DNA from: Deltaproteobacteria bacterium
GTDB taxonomy: Bacteria > Myxococcota_A > UBA9042 > DTJE01
Direction of reading: 5' to 3'
DNA length: 32,355 bases
Assembly: GCA_016875475.1 (NCBI GenBank)
Contig: VGRB01000007.1
Coordinates: forward strand, 1-32,355
Position numbers and translations under genes: made by a program. Below the pieces are notes generated by a model, which made no database searches, was not told the origin of the DNA, and saw nothing but the letters and a program-made list of their open reading frames with translations. This document shows, one piece after another, positions 17,812 to 26,233 of the stretch (position 1 is the first letter of the stretch; each line of letters opens with the position of its first letter).

Positions 17812-18015
17812 GCGCGCGTCAGGGCGAGCGCGCCGCGCTGTGGCGCGGCGCGCTCGGCGGCCGCAAGGCGGCCGCGCAAGGGGGGTGGCCCGCGCCCCGC
17901 AACGCGGGGCGACGGGCAGGGGGGCGAGCCGCGCCCCCCTCCGATCGATGCCCCTGGGGCCTGTCGGGCGGGCCGGGCGACAGCGCGGAATGCCCAGGGC
18001 AGCGCGCGTCAGGGC
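17811..18015. repeat. palindrome cluster bounded by 15-bp direct repeats
   Basis: A perfect direct repeat AGCGCGCGTCAGGGC lies at 17811-17825 and 18001-18015. Between them are consecutive GC hairpins: CGCGCCGCG/CGCGGCGCG around 17829-17852, a GCGGCC pair around 17855-17877, GCGCCCCGC/GCGGGGCG around 17891-17911, and CTGTCGGGC/GGGCGACAG around 17959-17982. There is no credible gene in it. It fills the divergent gap between the glycosyltransferase and the gene at 18095 and resembles the MITEs in the window in style, but I cannot define terminal inverted repeats. Confidence 0.5.
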
Positions 18016-18037
18016 AGGGCCCGCAGGTTTCGATGCC

Positions 18038-18066
18038 TTGACACCCCCCTGCCGATGCGTCATGTT
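18038..18066 (+). promoter_or_regulatory. putative promoter of the gene at 18095
   Basis: Consensus TTGACA (18038-18043), a 17-bp spacer and a weak CATGTT (18061-18066). It overlaps the in-frame ATG at 18062, which argues for the downstream GTG as the start. Confidence 0.45.
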
Positions 18067-18094
18067 TCCGGCGTTCGGAAGACGAGGGGCACCG

Positions 18095-18901
18095 GTGGCA
18101 ACGGAGCGCGGCAGGTCCTTCTGGCAGAGGCTCTTCACGCGGCGCGAGGAGAAGGTCGAGGCGCTTCGCGCGGAGGTGGACCGGTTCGCGCGGTTCGAGT
18201 CGGTCCGGGACGCGGCCGACCCGGCCGCCGCGCGCGAGGTGCGGAAGAGCACCGGCGCGTTCATCCAGGGCGCGATCAAGGAGAAGCGCTTCGAGACCGC
18301 GGCCTTCACGCTCGCGGCCAAGGGCAAGCCCGAGGACGCCGAGCAGCTCGGCGACCAGGCGATGAAGCAGGGCAAGTACGGCCAGGCGATCCAGATCTTC
18401 TCGCGCACCGGGAACCCGGCCAAGCTCGCGCTCGCGAACGAGATGGCCGCGCGCGACTGCCTGAAGCGCGGCGGGTCGAGGAAGACCGCGTCCGCGCGCA
18501 TCTACGCGGCCATCCAGGCTTACGGCCGCCTGCTCGCATCCCAGCGCACCGAGCGCGTCCCGATCATGAAGAAGCTGTCCGTCCTGTGCGACGACCTCCT
18601 CGGCCTGCTGGAGGGCACGGACGACCACCTCGCGGCCGCGGACACGGCGCTCTACCAGGCGCAGCTCTGCATGCACCTCGCCGCCTTCTCGACGGCGCAG
18701 GACGTCTTCGTGGCCGACCCCGAGGTCTTCCACGGCGCGAAGAAGAAGGCGCTCGACCGCGCGGCCCGCGCCCGCGAGGGCTACCGTCGCCACGTCGAGG
18801 CGAACGCCCTGAACCCCGACACCCCGGAAGGCAAGCGGATCGTCGAGAAGATCAAGTCCGTCCGGATCGTGATCGAGCGGTGCTCCGCGCTCCCGGAGTA
18901 G
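18095..18901 (+). CDS. Unknown alpha-helical (TPR-like) protein
   Basis: 268 aa, no signal peptide or membrane helix. The N-terminus (SFWQRLFTRREEKVEALRAEVDRFARF) is basic-amphipathic. Then come helix pairs with TPR/solenoid spacing: FETAAFTLAAKGKPEDAEQLGDQAMKQGKYGQAIQIFSRTG, then ALANEMAARDC, and further helices to KIKSVRIVIERCSALPE. Probably a cytoplasmic scaffold; no function can be named. Start GTG 18095 chosen because AGGGG at 18085-18089 is 5 nt upstream. ATG 18062 would add 11 residues but sits in the predicted -10 and lacks a ribosome site. Monocistronic: 104 nt to the next gene, which appears to have its own promoter. Confidence 0.7.
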   Translation: MATERGRSFWQRLFTRREEKVEALRAEVDRFARFESVRDAADPAAAREVRKSTGAFIQGAIKEKRFETAAFTLAAKGKPEDAEQLGDQAMKQGKYGQAIQIFSRTGNPAKLALANEMAARDCLKRGGSRKTASARIYAAIQAYGRLLASQRTERVPIMKKLSVLCDDLLGLLEGTDDHLAAADTALYQAQLCMHLAAFSTAQDVFVADPEVFHGAKKKALDRAARAREGYRRHVEANALNPDTPEGKRIVEKIKSVRIVIERCSALPE

Positions 18902-18967
18902 CCGCCTGCGCCGCCTCGCTTCACGCCGGAATACTCGTGGCCGCGGGCCGTTCGAGCCAGGCCCGGG

Positions 18968-18997
18968 TTGCCATGTCGCCGCGGTTTTGACGACAAT
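18968..18997 (+). promoter_or_regulatory. putative promoter of the U32-radical SAM operon (leaderless)
   Basis: TTGCCA (18968-18973), an 18-bp spacer and GACAAT (18992-18997). The ATG at 19006 is 8 nt after the -10, where the transcription start would be expected, and no Shine-Dalgarno is present. Confidence 0.4.
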
Positions 18998-19005
18998 CCG
19001 CCCCG

Positions 19006-20775
19006 ATGCGGCGGTATCCCGACAACCGGCCCGAGCTGCTCGCGCCCGGCGGGAGCGTCGAGGCGATCGAGGCGGCTCTGGCGAACGGCGCCGACGCGAT
19101 CTACGTCGGCCTCGGCCCCCTGAACGCGCGGGCGAGGGCCCGGAACCTGACCGAGGCCCAGTTCCCCGGCGTCGCGGACTTCGCCCACGCGTGCGGCGCC
19201 CGGGTGCACGTCGCGCTCAACGTGCCGTTGCGGCCGGACACGGTCGCGGACGCCGCGCGCACGCTCGCTTCGGCGCGATTCGGCGGCGCGGACGCGGTCA
19301 TCCTGCGCGACCCCGCGCTGATGCGCGCCTCCGCCGACCTCTTCCCGGACCTGCCCGTGCACGCGAGCACCCAGGCGGGCGTCGCGGGGCCGACCGCGGC
19401 GCGGCGCATGCGCGACCTCGGGTGCGCGCGGGTCATCCTGGCGCGCGAGATGTCCCGCGACGAGATCGCCGCGCTCGTGGCCGAGGTCCCGGACGTGGAG
19501 GCGGAGGTCTTCGTCTTCGGCGCGCTCTGCTTCGCGGTCTCGGGCATGTGCCTGCTCGGGCACGCGGTGTCCGGCCGGTCGGGCAACCACGGGGCGTGCT
19601 CGCAGGCCTGTCGCCTGCCCTTCACGGACGCCTCGGGCCGCGACGCCGGCCACCCGTTCTCGATGAAGGACCTGGACCTCGTGCCGCACGTGCCGGAGCT
19701 TGCGCGCATCGGCGTCGCCTCGCTGAAGATCGAGGGGCGGCTGAAGCCCCCGGCCTGGGTCGGGTGCGTGACGCGCTGGATCCGCCGCGCGCTCGACCGC
19801 GACCCGCCGGGCCTGGCCCCCGCCGAGCTGGCCGAGTTCCACCGCGACGTGTCGGTCCTGTTCTGCCGCCCGCGCACCGCGGCCTTCTTCGAGGGGCGCC
19901 GGGACGCCTCCGACCTGATCGACCCCGACTTCCCCGGCCACCGCGGGCTCGACGCGGGCCGGTTCGACGCCGCCCGGACCGCGACCGGGACGCGCCTCCG
20001 CTTCCGCGCGCCCGTGGCGCTGAACGTCCGGGACGGGCTCCTGCTGACGGTCGCGGCCGCGGCCGGGGCGCGCGACTTCGCGCCGGTCTCGATCCCGGAG
20101 CTTCGGGACAGGCGGGGCCGCACCGTGTTCCGCCTGCCCGCGGGCGCGGACGTGGAGGTCGAGGTGCCGGAGGCGCGGCGCGTCCTGGCCGTGGCGGTCC
20201 ACTCGTCGGACGCGGTCCGCGTCGAGTACGAGCGCGCTGGCCGGCTCCCGCCCGCGACCGCCCGGGGCGAGTCCCCGCGCCCGCGCTTCGAGCGGATCGA
20301 GCTTCACCCCGGCAGGCTCGTGGCGACCCTGCGGCTGGGGCGGTTCACGCACGAGGTCGCGACCGGGGTGCCTGCGGAGCCGTCCCGGAACGAGGGGTTC
20401 TCCCCGGCCATGGCGGCGCGCCTGTTCGGCGACGCGGAGGCCCGGATCGAGCCCGGCCTGTTCGTGAACCCGACGGACCTGAAGCGCGTCCGGCGCGACT
20501 TCCTGGCCGCGTTCGACGCGGCGTACGAGGCGGCGATCTCCGAGGCCGCTTCGCAGGTTGCGGATCGCCTCCGGGCGGACGAGGCGTCCTTCCTGGGGTC
20601 GGACGACGACCTGCTCTCGCGCGGCCCGGCCGCGGTCAGCCGGGTCACGGGCTTCCCGCACAGCGAGGTCCGGACCGCGGCGGGACACCGGTTCGAGGTC
20701 GCGTCCTCGGCGGGCGGGACGCGCGTGCAGTACGTCGGAGGCGGCAACCGGTGGTCCGGGGGGGACCGGGAATGA
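19006..20775 (+). CDS. Peptidase U32 family protein (RlhA/TrhP-like)
   Basis: 589 aa. It opens with RPELLAPGGSVEAIEAALANGADAIYVGL, the start of the U32 TIM-barrel. The U32 signature is at about 168-206: VFVFGALCFAVSGMCLLGHA, then GNHGACSQACRLPF with its conserved Cys residues. MKDLDLVPHVPELARIGVASLKIEGRLKPPAWV follows. The C-terminal half (about 250-589) is longer than in minimal U32 proteins and includes a beta-rich domain like that after the barrel in RlhA. Although named peptidases, characterised E. coli members (RlhA, TrhP, UbiU/V) act in RNA or ubiquinone hydroxylation; the substrate here is unknown. Overlaps the next gene by ATGA at 20772-20775, implying coupling. Confidence 0.87.
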   Translation: MRRYPDNRPELLAPGGSVEAIEAALANGADAIYVGLGPLNARARARNLTEAQFPGVADFAHACGARVHVALNVPLRPDTVADAARTLASARFGGADAVILRDPALMRASADLFPDLPVHASTQAGVAGPTAARRMRDLGCARVILAREMSRDEIAALVAEVPDVEAEVFVFGALCFAVSGMCLLGHAVSGRSGNHGACSQACRLPFTDASGRDAGHPFSMKDLDLVPHVPELARIGVASLKIEGRLKPPAWVGCVTRWIRRALDRDPPGLAPAELAEFHRDVSVLFCRPRTAAFFEGRRDASDLIDPDFPGHRGLDAGRFDAARTATGTRLRFRAPVALNVRDGLLLTVAAAAGARDFAPVSIPELRDRRGRTVFRLPAGADVEVEVPEARRVLAVAVHSSDAVRVEYERAGRLPPATARGESPRPRFERIELHPGRLVATLRLGRFTHEVATGVPAEPSRNEGFSPAMAARLFGDAEARIEPGLFVNPTDLKRVRRDFLAAFDAAYEAAISEAASQVADRLRADEASFLGSDDDLLSRGPAAVSRVTGFPHSEVRTAAGHRFEVASSAGGTRVQYVGGGNRWSGGDRE

Positions 20776-21584
20776 AGGCCGCCCGCGAGGTGAGCTGCGC
20801 GAGCGCGCTCAACCGCTGCGGCATCCCGGGCATGGACTGGTGCGTGAACCCCTACGTGGGCTGCACCCACGCGTGCGTGTATTGCTACGCCTCGTTCATG
20901 AAGCGCTTCACGGGCCACGACGAGCCGTGGGGCACGTTCGTCGAGGCCAAGGCGAACCTGCCGGCGGTCCTCGCCCGGCAGGCCGCCCGCGCGTCCGGCA
21001 CGGTGATGCTGGCGAGCGTGACCGACGCGTGGCAGCCGGCCGAGTCGGTGCACGGCCTGACGCGCGCCGCGCTCAAGGCGATCGCCGGAACCGGGCTCGC
21101 GCCCCGCGTGCTCACGAAGTCCGACCTCGTGGTCCGGGACCTCGATCTGCTGCGCTCGTTCGGGGGCCTCCTCGGCGACTCCACGGCCTCGGTCGGGTTC
21201 ACGGTGACCACGCTCGACGACCGCCTCGCGCGGGTGCTGGAACCCGGCGCGGCGCCGCCGTCCCGCAGGCTCGCGGCCCTGTCGCGGCTCGCGGCGGCGG
21301 GGATCCGGACCTGGGTCTTCGTCGCGCCGATCCTGCCAGGGCTGACCGACGACCCCGACGCGATCGCGGCGATCGCCTCGGCGGCGCGGTCGCGCGGGGC
21401 GGCCGAGGTCGAGTTCGACCCCATGAACTTCTACCCCGGCGCGGTCGCGGCGGTCCGCAGGGTCGCGGAGGCCGCCGGTCCGGGTCCCGCGGCCGCCTTC
21501 CGCGCCGCCGCCCTCGTGCCCTCCGAGTGGCGGGAGCGCATCCGTGCGCTCGCGTCCGAGGCGATTGGCGACGGGGGGGCGTGA
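20772..21584 (+). CDS. SPL-family radical SAM protein
   Basis: 270 aa. The radical SAM cluster motif is C31-x3-C35-x2-C38 (GCTHACVYCYA), inside the block NPYVGCTHACVYCYASFMKRF typical of the COG1533/SplB-like group. Downstream blocks VMLASVTDAWQPAE, VLTKSDLVVRDLDLL, VGFTVTTLDD, APPSRRLAALSRLAAAGI and FVAPILPGLTD all match. Two more N-terminal Cys (C9, C16) and C24 precede the cluster. It is shorter than true spore photoproduct lyase, and DNA repair is not implied. The start is the ATG overlapping the U32 stop; the frame is open much further upstream but that is antisense-like noise. 37 nt before the next gene. Confidence 0.88.
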   Translation: MKAAREVSCASALNRCGIPGMDWCVNPYVGCTHACVYCYASFMKRFTGHDEPWGTFVEAKANLPAVLARQAARASGTVMLASVTDAWQPAESVHGLTRAALKAIAGTGLAPRVLTKSDLVVRDLDLLRSFGGLLGDSTASVGFTVTTLDDRLARVLEPGAAPPSRRLAALSRLAAAGIRTWVFVAPILPGLTDDPDAIAAIASAARSRGAAEVEFDPMNFYPGAVAAVRRVAEAAGPGPAAAFRAAALVPSEWRERIRALASEAIGDGGA

Positions 21585-21621
21585 TCCCGTACCATCCGCC
21601 CGTCGGTCCGGGAGGGGAATC

Positions 21622-23019
21622 ATGAAGGCGGTCGCCGTCGGCTTCGCGGCGCTCTTCGCGATCGGGTGCTCGGAGGGGAGCGGCGGCGCCGGGGGCACCG
21701 ACCTCGCGTCCGACGTCGCGGCGACGATCGACGTCCCGGCCGAGGCCGCGCCGGACGCGCCCGCCGATGTCGCGCCGGAGGTCGCGCCCGACGCGGCGCC
21801 CGAGATCCTGGCGGACCTGCCCCCGCCCGACCCGCCCGGCGACCCGGCCCCGGACGCGCCGGCCTGTCCCCGGCCGAAGCCATGGTGCGCCCACGGGTGC
21901 GGATCGGACTGGATCGAGGAGCCCGCCTGCGATGCCGGCAGGTGGACGTGCCCGGACGGGACCGTGCTCATGTCCGACTGCCCGCCCGGCACCTGCTGGG
22001 GCATGCCCCTGCCCGGCGAGGTCTGCGACGGCGGGTGGAAGTGCAGGCCCGACCCGGAGGACTTCTCGCCCTGCCCGCCGCTGATGTGCGCGGTGTGCGA
22101 CGGGTTCGAGGGGCCGCAGACGGCGGACGGCTGCACCTGCGAGTGCAAGGGCTCGCAGGTCGAGTGCCACGCGGCCCCGGCCGACGAGATCCGGCTGGCG
22201 CCGGCGACCCTGTCGTTCTACGGCCTCCCGATCGGCTCCGTCCGCTTCGCCGTGTCCGGCCGGGACCCGGAGAAGCACGCCTGCGCGACCATCGTCTGGG
22301 ACTTCTCGAACACGGACCACGCGCTCCGCGCGCACTGCCACGACTTCTCGGACCACTTCCCGTACGTGATCGTGAAGACCGGAACGGACGCGGATTGCGG
22401 CTGGGATTACGGGACCGACCTCGCGGTCACGAAGGCGGACGGCTGCGTCGACTTCGCCGCGTTCGGGCCCGCGAGCCTGGACCTCGTCGACGTCGATCTG
22501 GAGGTCGCCGGCGCCGGCTTCGCCGGCCGCATCGTGGCCGACAATCGCGCCACGTACTCGCCCACGCCGGTCAACCTCGGGATCCGGTACTCCACCGACG
22601 TGCCCGAGGACGTGTTCGTCCAGTCCTCGGACTCGTTCGGCCTGCCCGCGTGGGTGAAGGTGAGGCCGAAGGGCGGGGAGCCGCTGCACCTGTTCCCGCT
22701 CTGCTCGTCGCCGGTCTGCGGCGAGGAGCCCGGCGGCGTCTGCGACGAGGCCTTCCACAAGGTCGAGAACATCACCGGGACGTCGTACCGGGGCTCGGTC
22801 TGGCTGACCTGGGACGGCCGCGCGTGGGCGATGGACCCGGACGCCGGCTGCTGGGTCTCCGCGCCCGCCCTGCCCGGGGACCACGTGGCCGAGTTCTGCT
22901 TCGGCTGGAAGGTCTCCGACGGCCCGGCGGGCCAGGACGTGGTGGACCCCTTCTGCCACGAGGTCCCGTTCACGCTCCCGACCGAGGAGGTCGTCTACCA
23001 CGCCGACTTCGGGGGCTGA
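21622..23019 (+). CDS. Cys-rich surface lipoprotein with Asp/Ala/Pro linker
   Basis: 465 aa. Lipoprotein signal with lipobox AIGC (Cys at 16), then an acidic Asp-Val-Ala-Pro linker to about residue 85, a style common in myxobacterial lipoproteins. The rest contains about 30 Cys in short loops (KPWCAHGCGSDW, CPPGTCWG, CAVCDGFEG, CTCECKG), then a beta-rich domain (about 190-310) and a C-terminal Cys-containing region ending HADFGG. I do not recognise the family. Start ATG 21622 with GGAGGGGA at 21611-21618. TACCAT at 21590-21595 could be a -10. It precedes the kinase operon by 83 nt with a hairpin in between, so it may be a separate unit of the same locus. Confidence 0.75.
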   Translation: MKAVAVGFAALFAIGCSEGSGGAGGTDLASDVAATIDVPAEAAPDAPADVAPEVAPDAAPEILADLPPPDPPGDPAPDAPACPRPKPWCAHGCGSDWIEEPACDAGRWTCPDGTVLMSDCPPGTCWGMPLPGEVCDGGWKCRPDPEDFSPCPPLMCAVCDGFEGPQTADGCTCECKGSQVECHAAPADEIRLAPATLSFYGLPIGSVRFAVSGRDPEKHACATIVWDFSNTDHALRAHCHDFSDHFPYVIVKTGTDADCGWDYGTDLAVTKADGCVDFAAFGPASLDLVDVDLEVAGAGFAGRIVADNRATYSPTPVNLGIRYSTDVPEDVFVQSSDSFGLPAWVKVRPKGGEPLHLFPLCSSPVCGEEPGGVCDEAFHKVENITGTSYRGSVWLTWDGRAWAMDPDAGCWVSAPALPGDHVAEFCFGWKVSDGPAGQDVVDPFCHEVPFTLPTEEVVYHADFGG

Positions 23020-23021
23020 CC

Positions 23022-23075
23022 GGCGCACCGCACGCCCTCGGGCCGCAGCGCCGCGAGGCGTGCGTGCGGCGCGCC
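23022..23075 (+). terminator. strong GC hairpin between the lipoprotein and kinase genes
   Basis: GGCGCACCGCACGCC (23022-23036) pairs imperfectly with GCGTGCGTGCGGCGC (about 23058-23072) directly after the TGA at 23017-23019. No T-tract follows, so it may be a transcript-end stabiliser or attenuator rather than a classical intrinsic terminator. Confidence 0.4.
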
Positions 23076-23102
23076 GCTCCGAATGCGCTACGATCCCAAC
23101 CC

Positions 23103-24707
23103 GTGGAAGGCATCTTCCCCATCATCCCCGGCCTTCGCGTGGTCCGCCGGATCGCGGTCGGCGGCATGGCCGAGCTGTTCCTGTGCGAGAGCCTCGACTC
23201 GCCGCCGCGCCTGCTGGTCGCGAAGCGCCTCCTGCCCGGGCTCGACGCCGCCGCGGCCGCCCTGTTCGCGCGCGAGCGCGAGGTGCTCGCCCGCGTATCG
23301 AGCCCGCACGTGGTCCGATTGCTCGGCGGCGGCCCGGACTGCCTGCTCCTGGAGTACGTGGACGGCCCGGACCTCGCGACTCTCCTCGTCCACCGGGCGC
23401 GCCGCGGGCAGCCGCTCCCGCTCGGTGCCGGCCTCGCCGCGGTCGAGGGCGTGGCGCTCGGGCTCGCCGCGATCCACGAGGCGCGGGGAGCGGACGGTGC
23501 GCCGCTCCGCGCGGTCCACCGCGACGTCAACCCATCGAACGTGCTCGTGTCCCGGGCCGGCGAGGTCAAGGTCGCGGACCTCGGCGTGGTGCGCGTCGGC
23601 GCCGCGGACGCCCCGAGCCTCGCGGGACTCAAGGGCACGCTCGCGTACATGGCGCCGGAGCAGCTCTCCGGCGGCCCCGTGGACGACCGGACCGACCTGT
23701 TCGCGGCCGGGCTCGTGGCCTACGAGGTGCTCACCGGGGTCCCGGCCCGCCCCGCCGGCATGGTCGGCGTGGCCGAGCTGATCCGCGCCCGCGCCGTGCT
23801 GCCCGCGCCGCCGTCCGCGGTCCGCCCCGACCTGCCGGCTGCGCTCGACGCGGCGGTGCTCGCCGCGCTCGAGCCCGACCCGGCCCGTCGCCCCGGTGGC
23901 TGCCGCGATTGGCTCGCCCTCGTGGTCGGGTCGGCGGGCGCCGCACCCGACCCGGCGGCGCTCGCGGCCGCGGCCGCGGGCGCGACGACCGGCCCGGTGC
24001 GAGCCGGCCGGACGCTCGCGCCGGCATCGCAGCCGGTCGTCGCGAGGCCGCGGCGCCGCGGCCGAGCCGGGTGGTGGTCGGCGGCGGCGGTCGCGGCGAT
24101 CGCGGTCGCGGCGATCGCGGTTGCGGCAGGCGTCCGGTGGGTGTCCCCGGATCCCCCTGCAGCCTCGGTCGACCCCGTCCCCGTCCCCGTCCCCGTCCCC
24201 GAACCCGTCCCCGAGCCCGAGCCCGTACCCGCGTTCGATCCCCCCTCCCATCCCGATCCTCGTCCCCATTCCGCCCCCGCCCCGGCCGCTCGGCGGGCCG
24301 CCGAGGGACCTGCCGCGCCGGGGACGACGCGGCTGCCGAAACCCGGACCGACCGCGGTCCGATTGCGCGTCGGGCCGGCGGGAGGCACCCCCGTCCACGT
24401 CTCGGGGACGGGTTGGCGCTTCCTCGCTCCAGGCCGGTCCGAGCCCCTGGGCGACGGCGCGCACGTGGTCTCGCTCCGCGGCGGCCCGGACGGCCTCCCG
24501 GCGAGCGTGCGCGTCGTGCGATCCGGCGATCGGCTCACCGCCTCGATCGGCGCCCCGGAAGGGCGGTACTATTCGGCGAAGTGCGGCGGCCGGGACCTCG
24601 GGACCACCCCGGTGCTCGGCCTGCCGCTCGATCGCGAGGTCGCCTGCACGCTCGAGGACGCGTCGGGCGCCTCGTTCGGCTTCACCCTGTTCGTGGAAAG
24701 GGAATGA
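23103..24707 (+). CDS. Transmembrane Ser/Thr protein kinase (Pkn2/PknB type)
   Basis: 534 aa. Cytoplasmic kinase domain about 10-280: Gly-loop VGGMAE (19-24), ATP-binding Lys41 (LLVAK), helix-C Glu58, catalytic HRDVNPSN (139-146, Asp141), metal-binding DLG (159-161 in place of DFG), and APE-type motif MAPEQ (183-187). A low-complexity linker leads to a membrane helix at about 322-343 (WWSAAAVAAIAVAAIAVAAGV). After it comes a Pro-Val/Pro-Glu stretch coded by a GTCCCC microsatellite, then an outer domain of about 130 residues with two Cys near the end. It likely phosphorylates a partner of the FHA activator encoded three genes down. Start GTG 23103 (residues EGIFPIIPGL follow); no ribosome site, and TACGAT at 23089-23094 lies 8 nt upstream. 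Stop overlaps the next ATG as ATGA. Confidence 0.88.
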   Translation: MEGIFPIIPGLRVVRRIAVGGMAELFLCESLDSPPRLLVAKRLLPGLDAAAAALFAREREVLARVSSPHVVRLLGGGPDCLLLEYVDGPDLATLLVHRARRGQPLPLGAGLAAVEGVALGLAAIHEARGADGAPLRAVHRDVNPSNVLVSRAGEVKVADLGVVRVGAADAPSLAGLKGTLAYMAPEQLSGGPVDDRTDLFAAGLVAYEVLTGVPARPAGMVGVAELIRARAVLPAPPSAVRPDLPAALDAAVLAALEPDPARRPGGCRDWLALVVGSAGAAPDPAALAAAAAGATTGPVRAGRTLAPASQPVVARPRRRGRAGWWSAAAVAAIAVAAIAVAAGVRWVSPDPPAASVDPVPVPVPVPEPVPEPEPVPAFDPPSHPDPRPHSAPAPAARRAAEGPAAPGTTRLPKPGPTAVRLRVGPAGGTPVHVSGTGWRFLAPGRSEPLGDGAHVVSLRGGPDGLPASVRVVRSGDRLTASIGAPEGRYYSAKCGGRDLGTTPVLGLPLDREVACTLEDASGASFGFTLFVERE

Positions 24708-26233
24708 GGGGGCCGCTCGCCGCCGCCGTCCTGCTCGCCGCCGTCTCCGCCTGCTCGGCGGAGGGGAGCGGGGGCGCCTCGATCCGGCTCGCCCTCGCCG
24801 CGGACCCGGACCGGTGCGCGGACTTCTGCGCGACCGAGGCGGGCGCGGACCTCCTGGACGCGGACGGCGGCGGGACCGTCTCGTCCGTGACCGCGGCCTG
24901 CGGCGAGGTCCTGGAGTTCGCCGGTCTGCCCGCGGGACACCGGTACCGCGTGCGCGCCTGGGTCGGCCGCGACGGTGTCCGCCGGCTCGCCGGCGAGTCG
25001 GGGGCGGTCGTGGTCGCGGCCGGCGAGGTGACGGCCGTTGCCGTGCCGCTCTCGGCTGCGGTGGAACCACCCGAGATCGCCACGGTATCCCCGGATCCAG
25101 CCGCGCCGGGCGGGGCCGACCTCACCGTGACCGGGACGGGCTTCGGGGATCGGATCGGCGCACACGAGGTGACCCTCGACGGGGTCGCGCTCGAGGTCGT
25201 GGAATGGGCCGGCGACCGCGTGGTCGCGCGGGTCCCGGCCGGCGCCGCGGGCGACGAGGTGCGGGTCCGGGCCTGCGGGCTCCGGTCGGCGGTCGCGCCC
25301 GCGCGGGTGCTCGCGTCGGAGCCCGGGTCCGTGACCGTGAGGCCGGACGTGCCCTGCCTCGGCCTCGCCTTCGAAGCCGCGGAGCCGATCCCGGGGACCG
25401 CGGACGTGCTCCTGTTCGCGACCTGCGCCGGCATCCCCGGGATCGCGGGCTACCTCCGGCCCCTCCGCGGCGCGGGCTGCGCGTTTTCCGGGATCACGCA
25501 CCCGCTGTCCCGGTCCCCACTGGCGTTCGCCCCGGAGCCCGGGGGCACGCACGCCTGGGTCGCGTATGCGGACGGCGCGGACGGCGCGGACGGCTCGATC
25601 GAGCGGGTCGGGCTCGCGGACGGGACCGTGACGCCCGGGCCTGCACTGCCGCAGGGCCTCGCCGTAAGGGACGTGGCGTTCGCCGGCGGGGTGCCGTGGG
25701 TGCTGGCCGGGGGCGACGGGAAGACCGTGCTGCTGCGGGACGGCGCGACGGTCGAGGCGCTCGGCGACTCGGAGGCGGTCGCGATGACCGCCGCGGGGGA
25801 CCGGGTCGCGCTCGCGGCCCGGGACGGGTTCCTCGTGACCGCGGACGACGACGAGGTGCTCTTCAGGAAGCTCTCCGACTGCGATCCGGTCGCGGTGGCG
25901 GCCCGGGGCGACTGGACGGCCGTGGCGTGCGGCGGCGCGGCGCCCGGGGTGATCGGGGTCGGGCCGGACGGCGAGCCGACCCCGAAGCGCGGCACCGCGG
26001 CCGTGCCCGACGCGCTGCGGCTCGACTCGAAGGGGGACGTCGCCTTCGCGTGGAGCGAGGCGGGAGGCTCGGTCACCGCCCTCCACCTCGGCGGGACCGC
26101 GGCGCACGCGGTCGCGGGGCAGATCGGCCGGCTGCTCTCGGGGTTCCCGGGCGGGTCGCGGCTGCTGTTCCCGGCCCCCGACGGGGCGCTGCGCGTGCTC
26201 GACCCCTACGGATCGGAGGGCGGATGCGAATGA
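24704..26233 (+). CDS. IPT/TIG-domain lipoprotein
   Basis: 509 aa. Lipoprotein signal with lipobox VSAC (Cys at 17), followed by SAEGSGG. Residues about 25-115 form a beta-sandwich-like region with three Cys. An IPT/TIG immunoglobulin-like domain lies at about 125-205 (PPEIATVSPDPAAPGGADLT, GTGFGD, VVEWAGDRVVARVPAG). The remaining ~300 residues repeat short strands with Gly-Asp turns and look like a beta-propeller (WVAYADGADG, VRDVAFAGGVPWVLAGGDG, VALAARDGFLV, WTAVACGG). A 9-bp tandem GACGGCGCG encodes DGADGADG near residue 290. Outer-membrane or periplasmic, probably a sensor or accessory of the kinase next to it. Coupled to the kinase by ATGA. Confidence 0.8.
   Translation: MRGPLAAAVLLAAVSACSAEGSGGASIRLALAADPDRCADFCATEAGADLLDADGGGTVSSVTAACGEVLEFAGLPAGHRYRVRAWVGRDGVRRLAGESGAVVVAAGEVTAVAVPLSAAVEPPEIATVSPDPAAPGGADLTVTGTGFGDRIGAHEVTLDGVALEVVEWAGDRVVARVPAGAAGDEVRVRACGLRSAVAPARVLASEPGSVTVRPDVPCLGLAFEAAEPIPGTADVLLFATCAGIPGIAGYLRPLRGAGCAFSGITHPLSRSPLAFAPEPGGTHAWVAYADGADGADGSIERVGLADGTVTPGPALPQGLAVRDVAFAGGVPWVLAGGDGKTVLLRDGATVEALGDSEAVAMTAAGDRVALAARDGFLVTADDDEVLFRKLSDCDPVAVAARGDWTAVACGGAAPGVIGVGPDGEPTPKRGTAAVPDALRLDSKGDVAFAWSEAGGSVTALHLGGTAAHAVAGQIGRLLSGFPGGSRLLFPAPDGALRVLDPYGSEGGCE

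Noticed and set aside
15308-18061. Long plus-strand open frame upstream of the gene at 18095
   Set aside because: It runs antisense through the whole ArnT-like gene and the palindrome cluster and shows charged low-complexity sequence only.
20304-23028. Long minus-strand frames opposite the radical SAM and lipoprotein genes
   Set aside because: Antisense by-products. The plus-strand genes carry the Cys motif, lipobox and ribosome sites.
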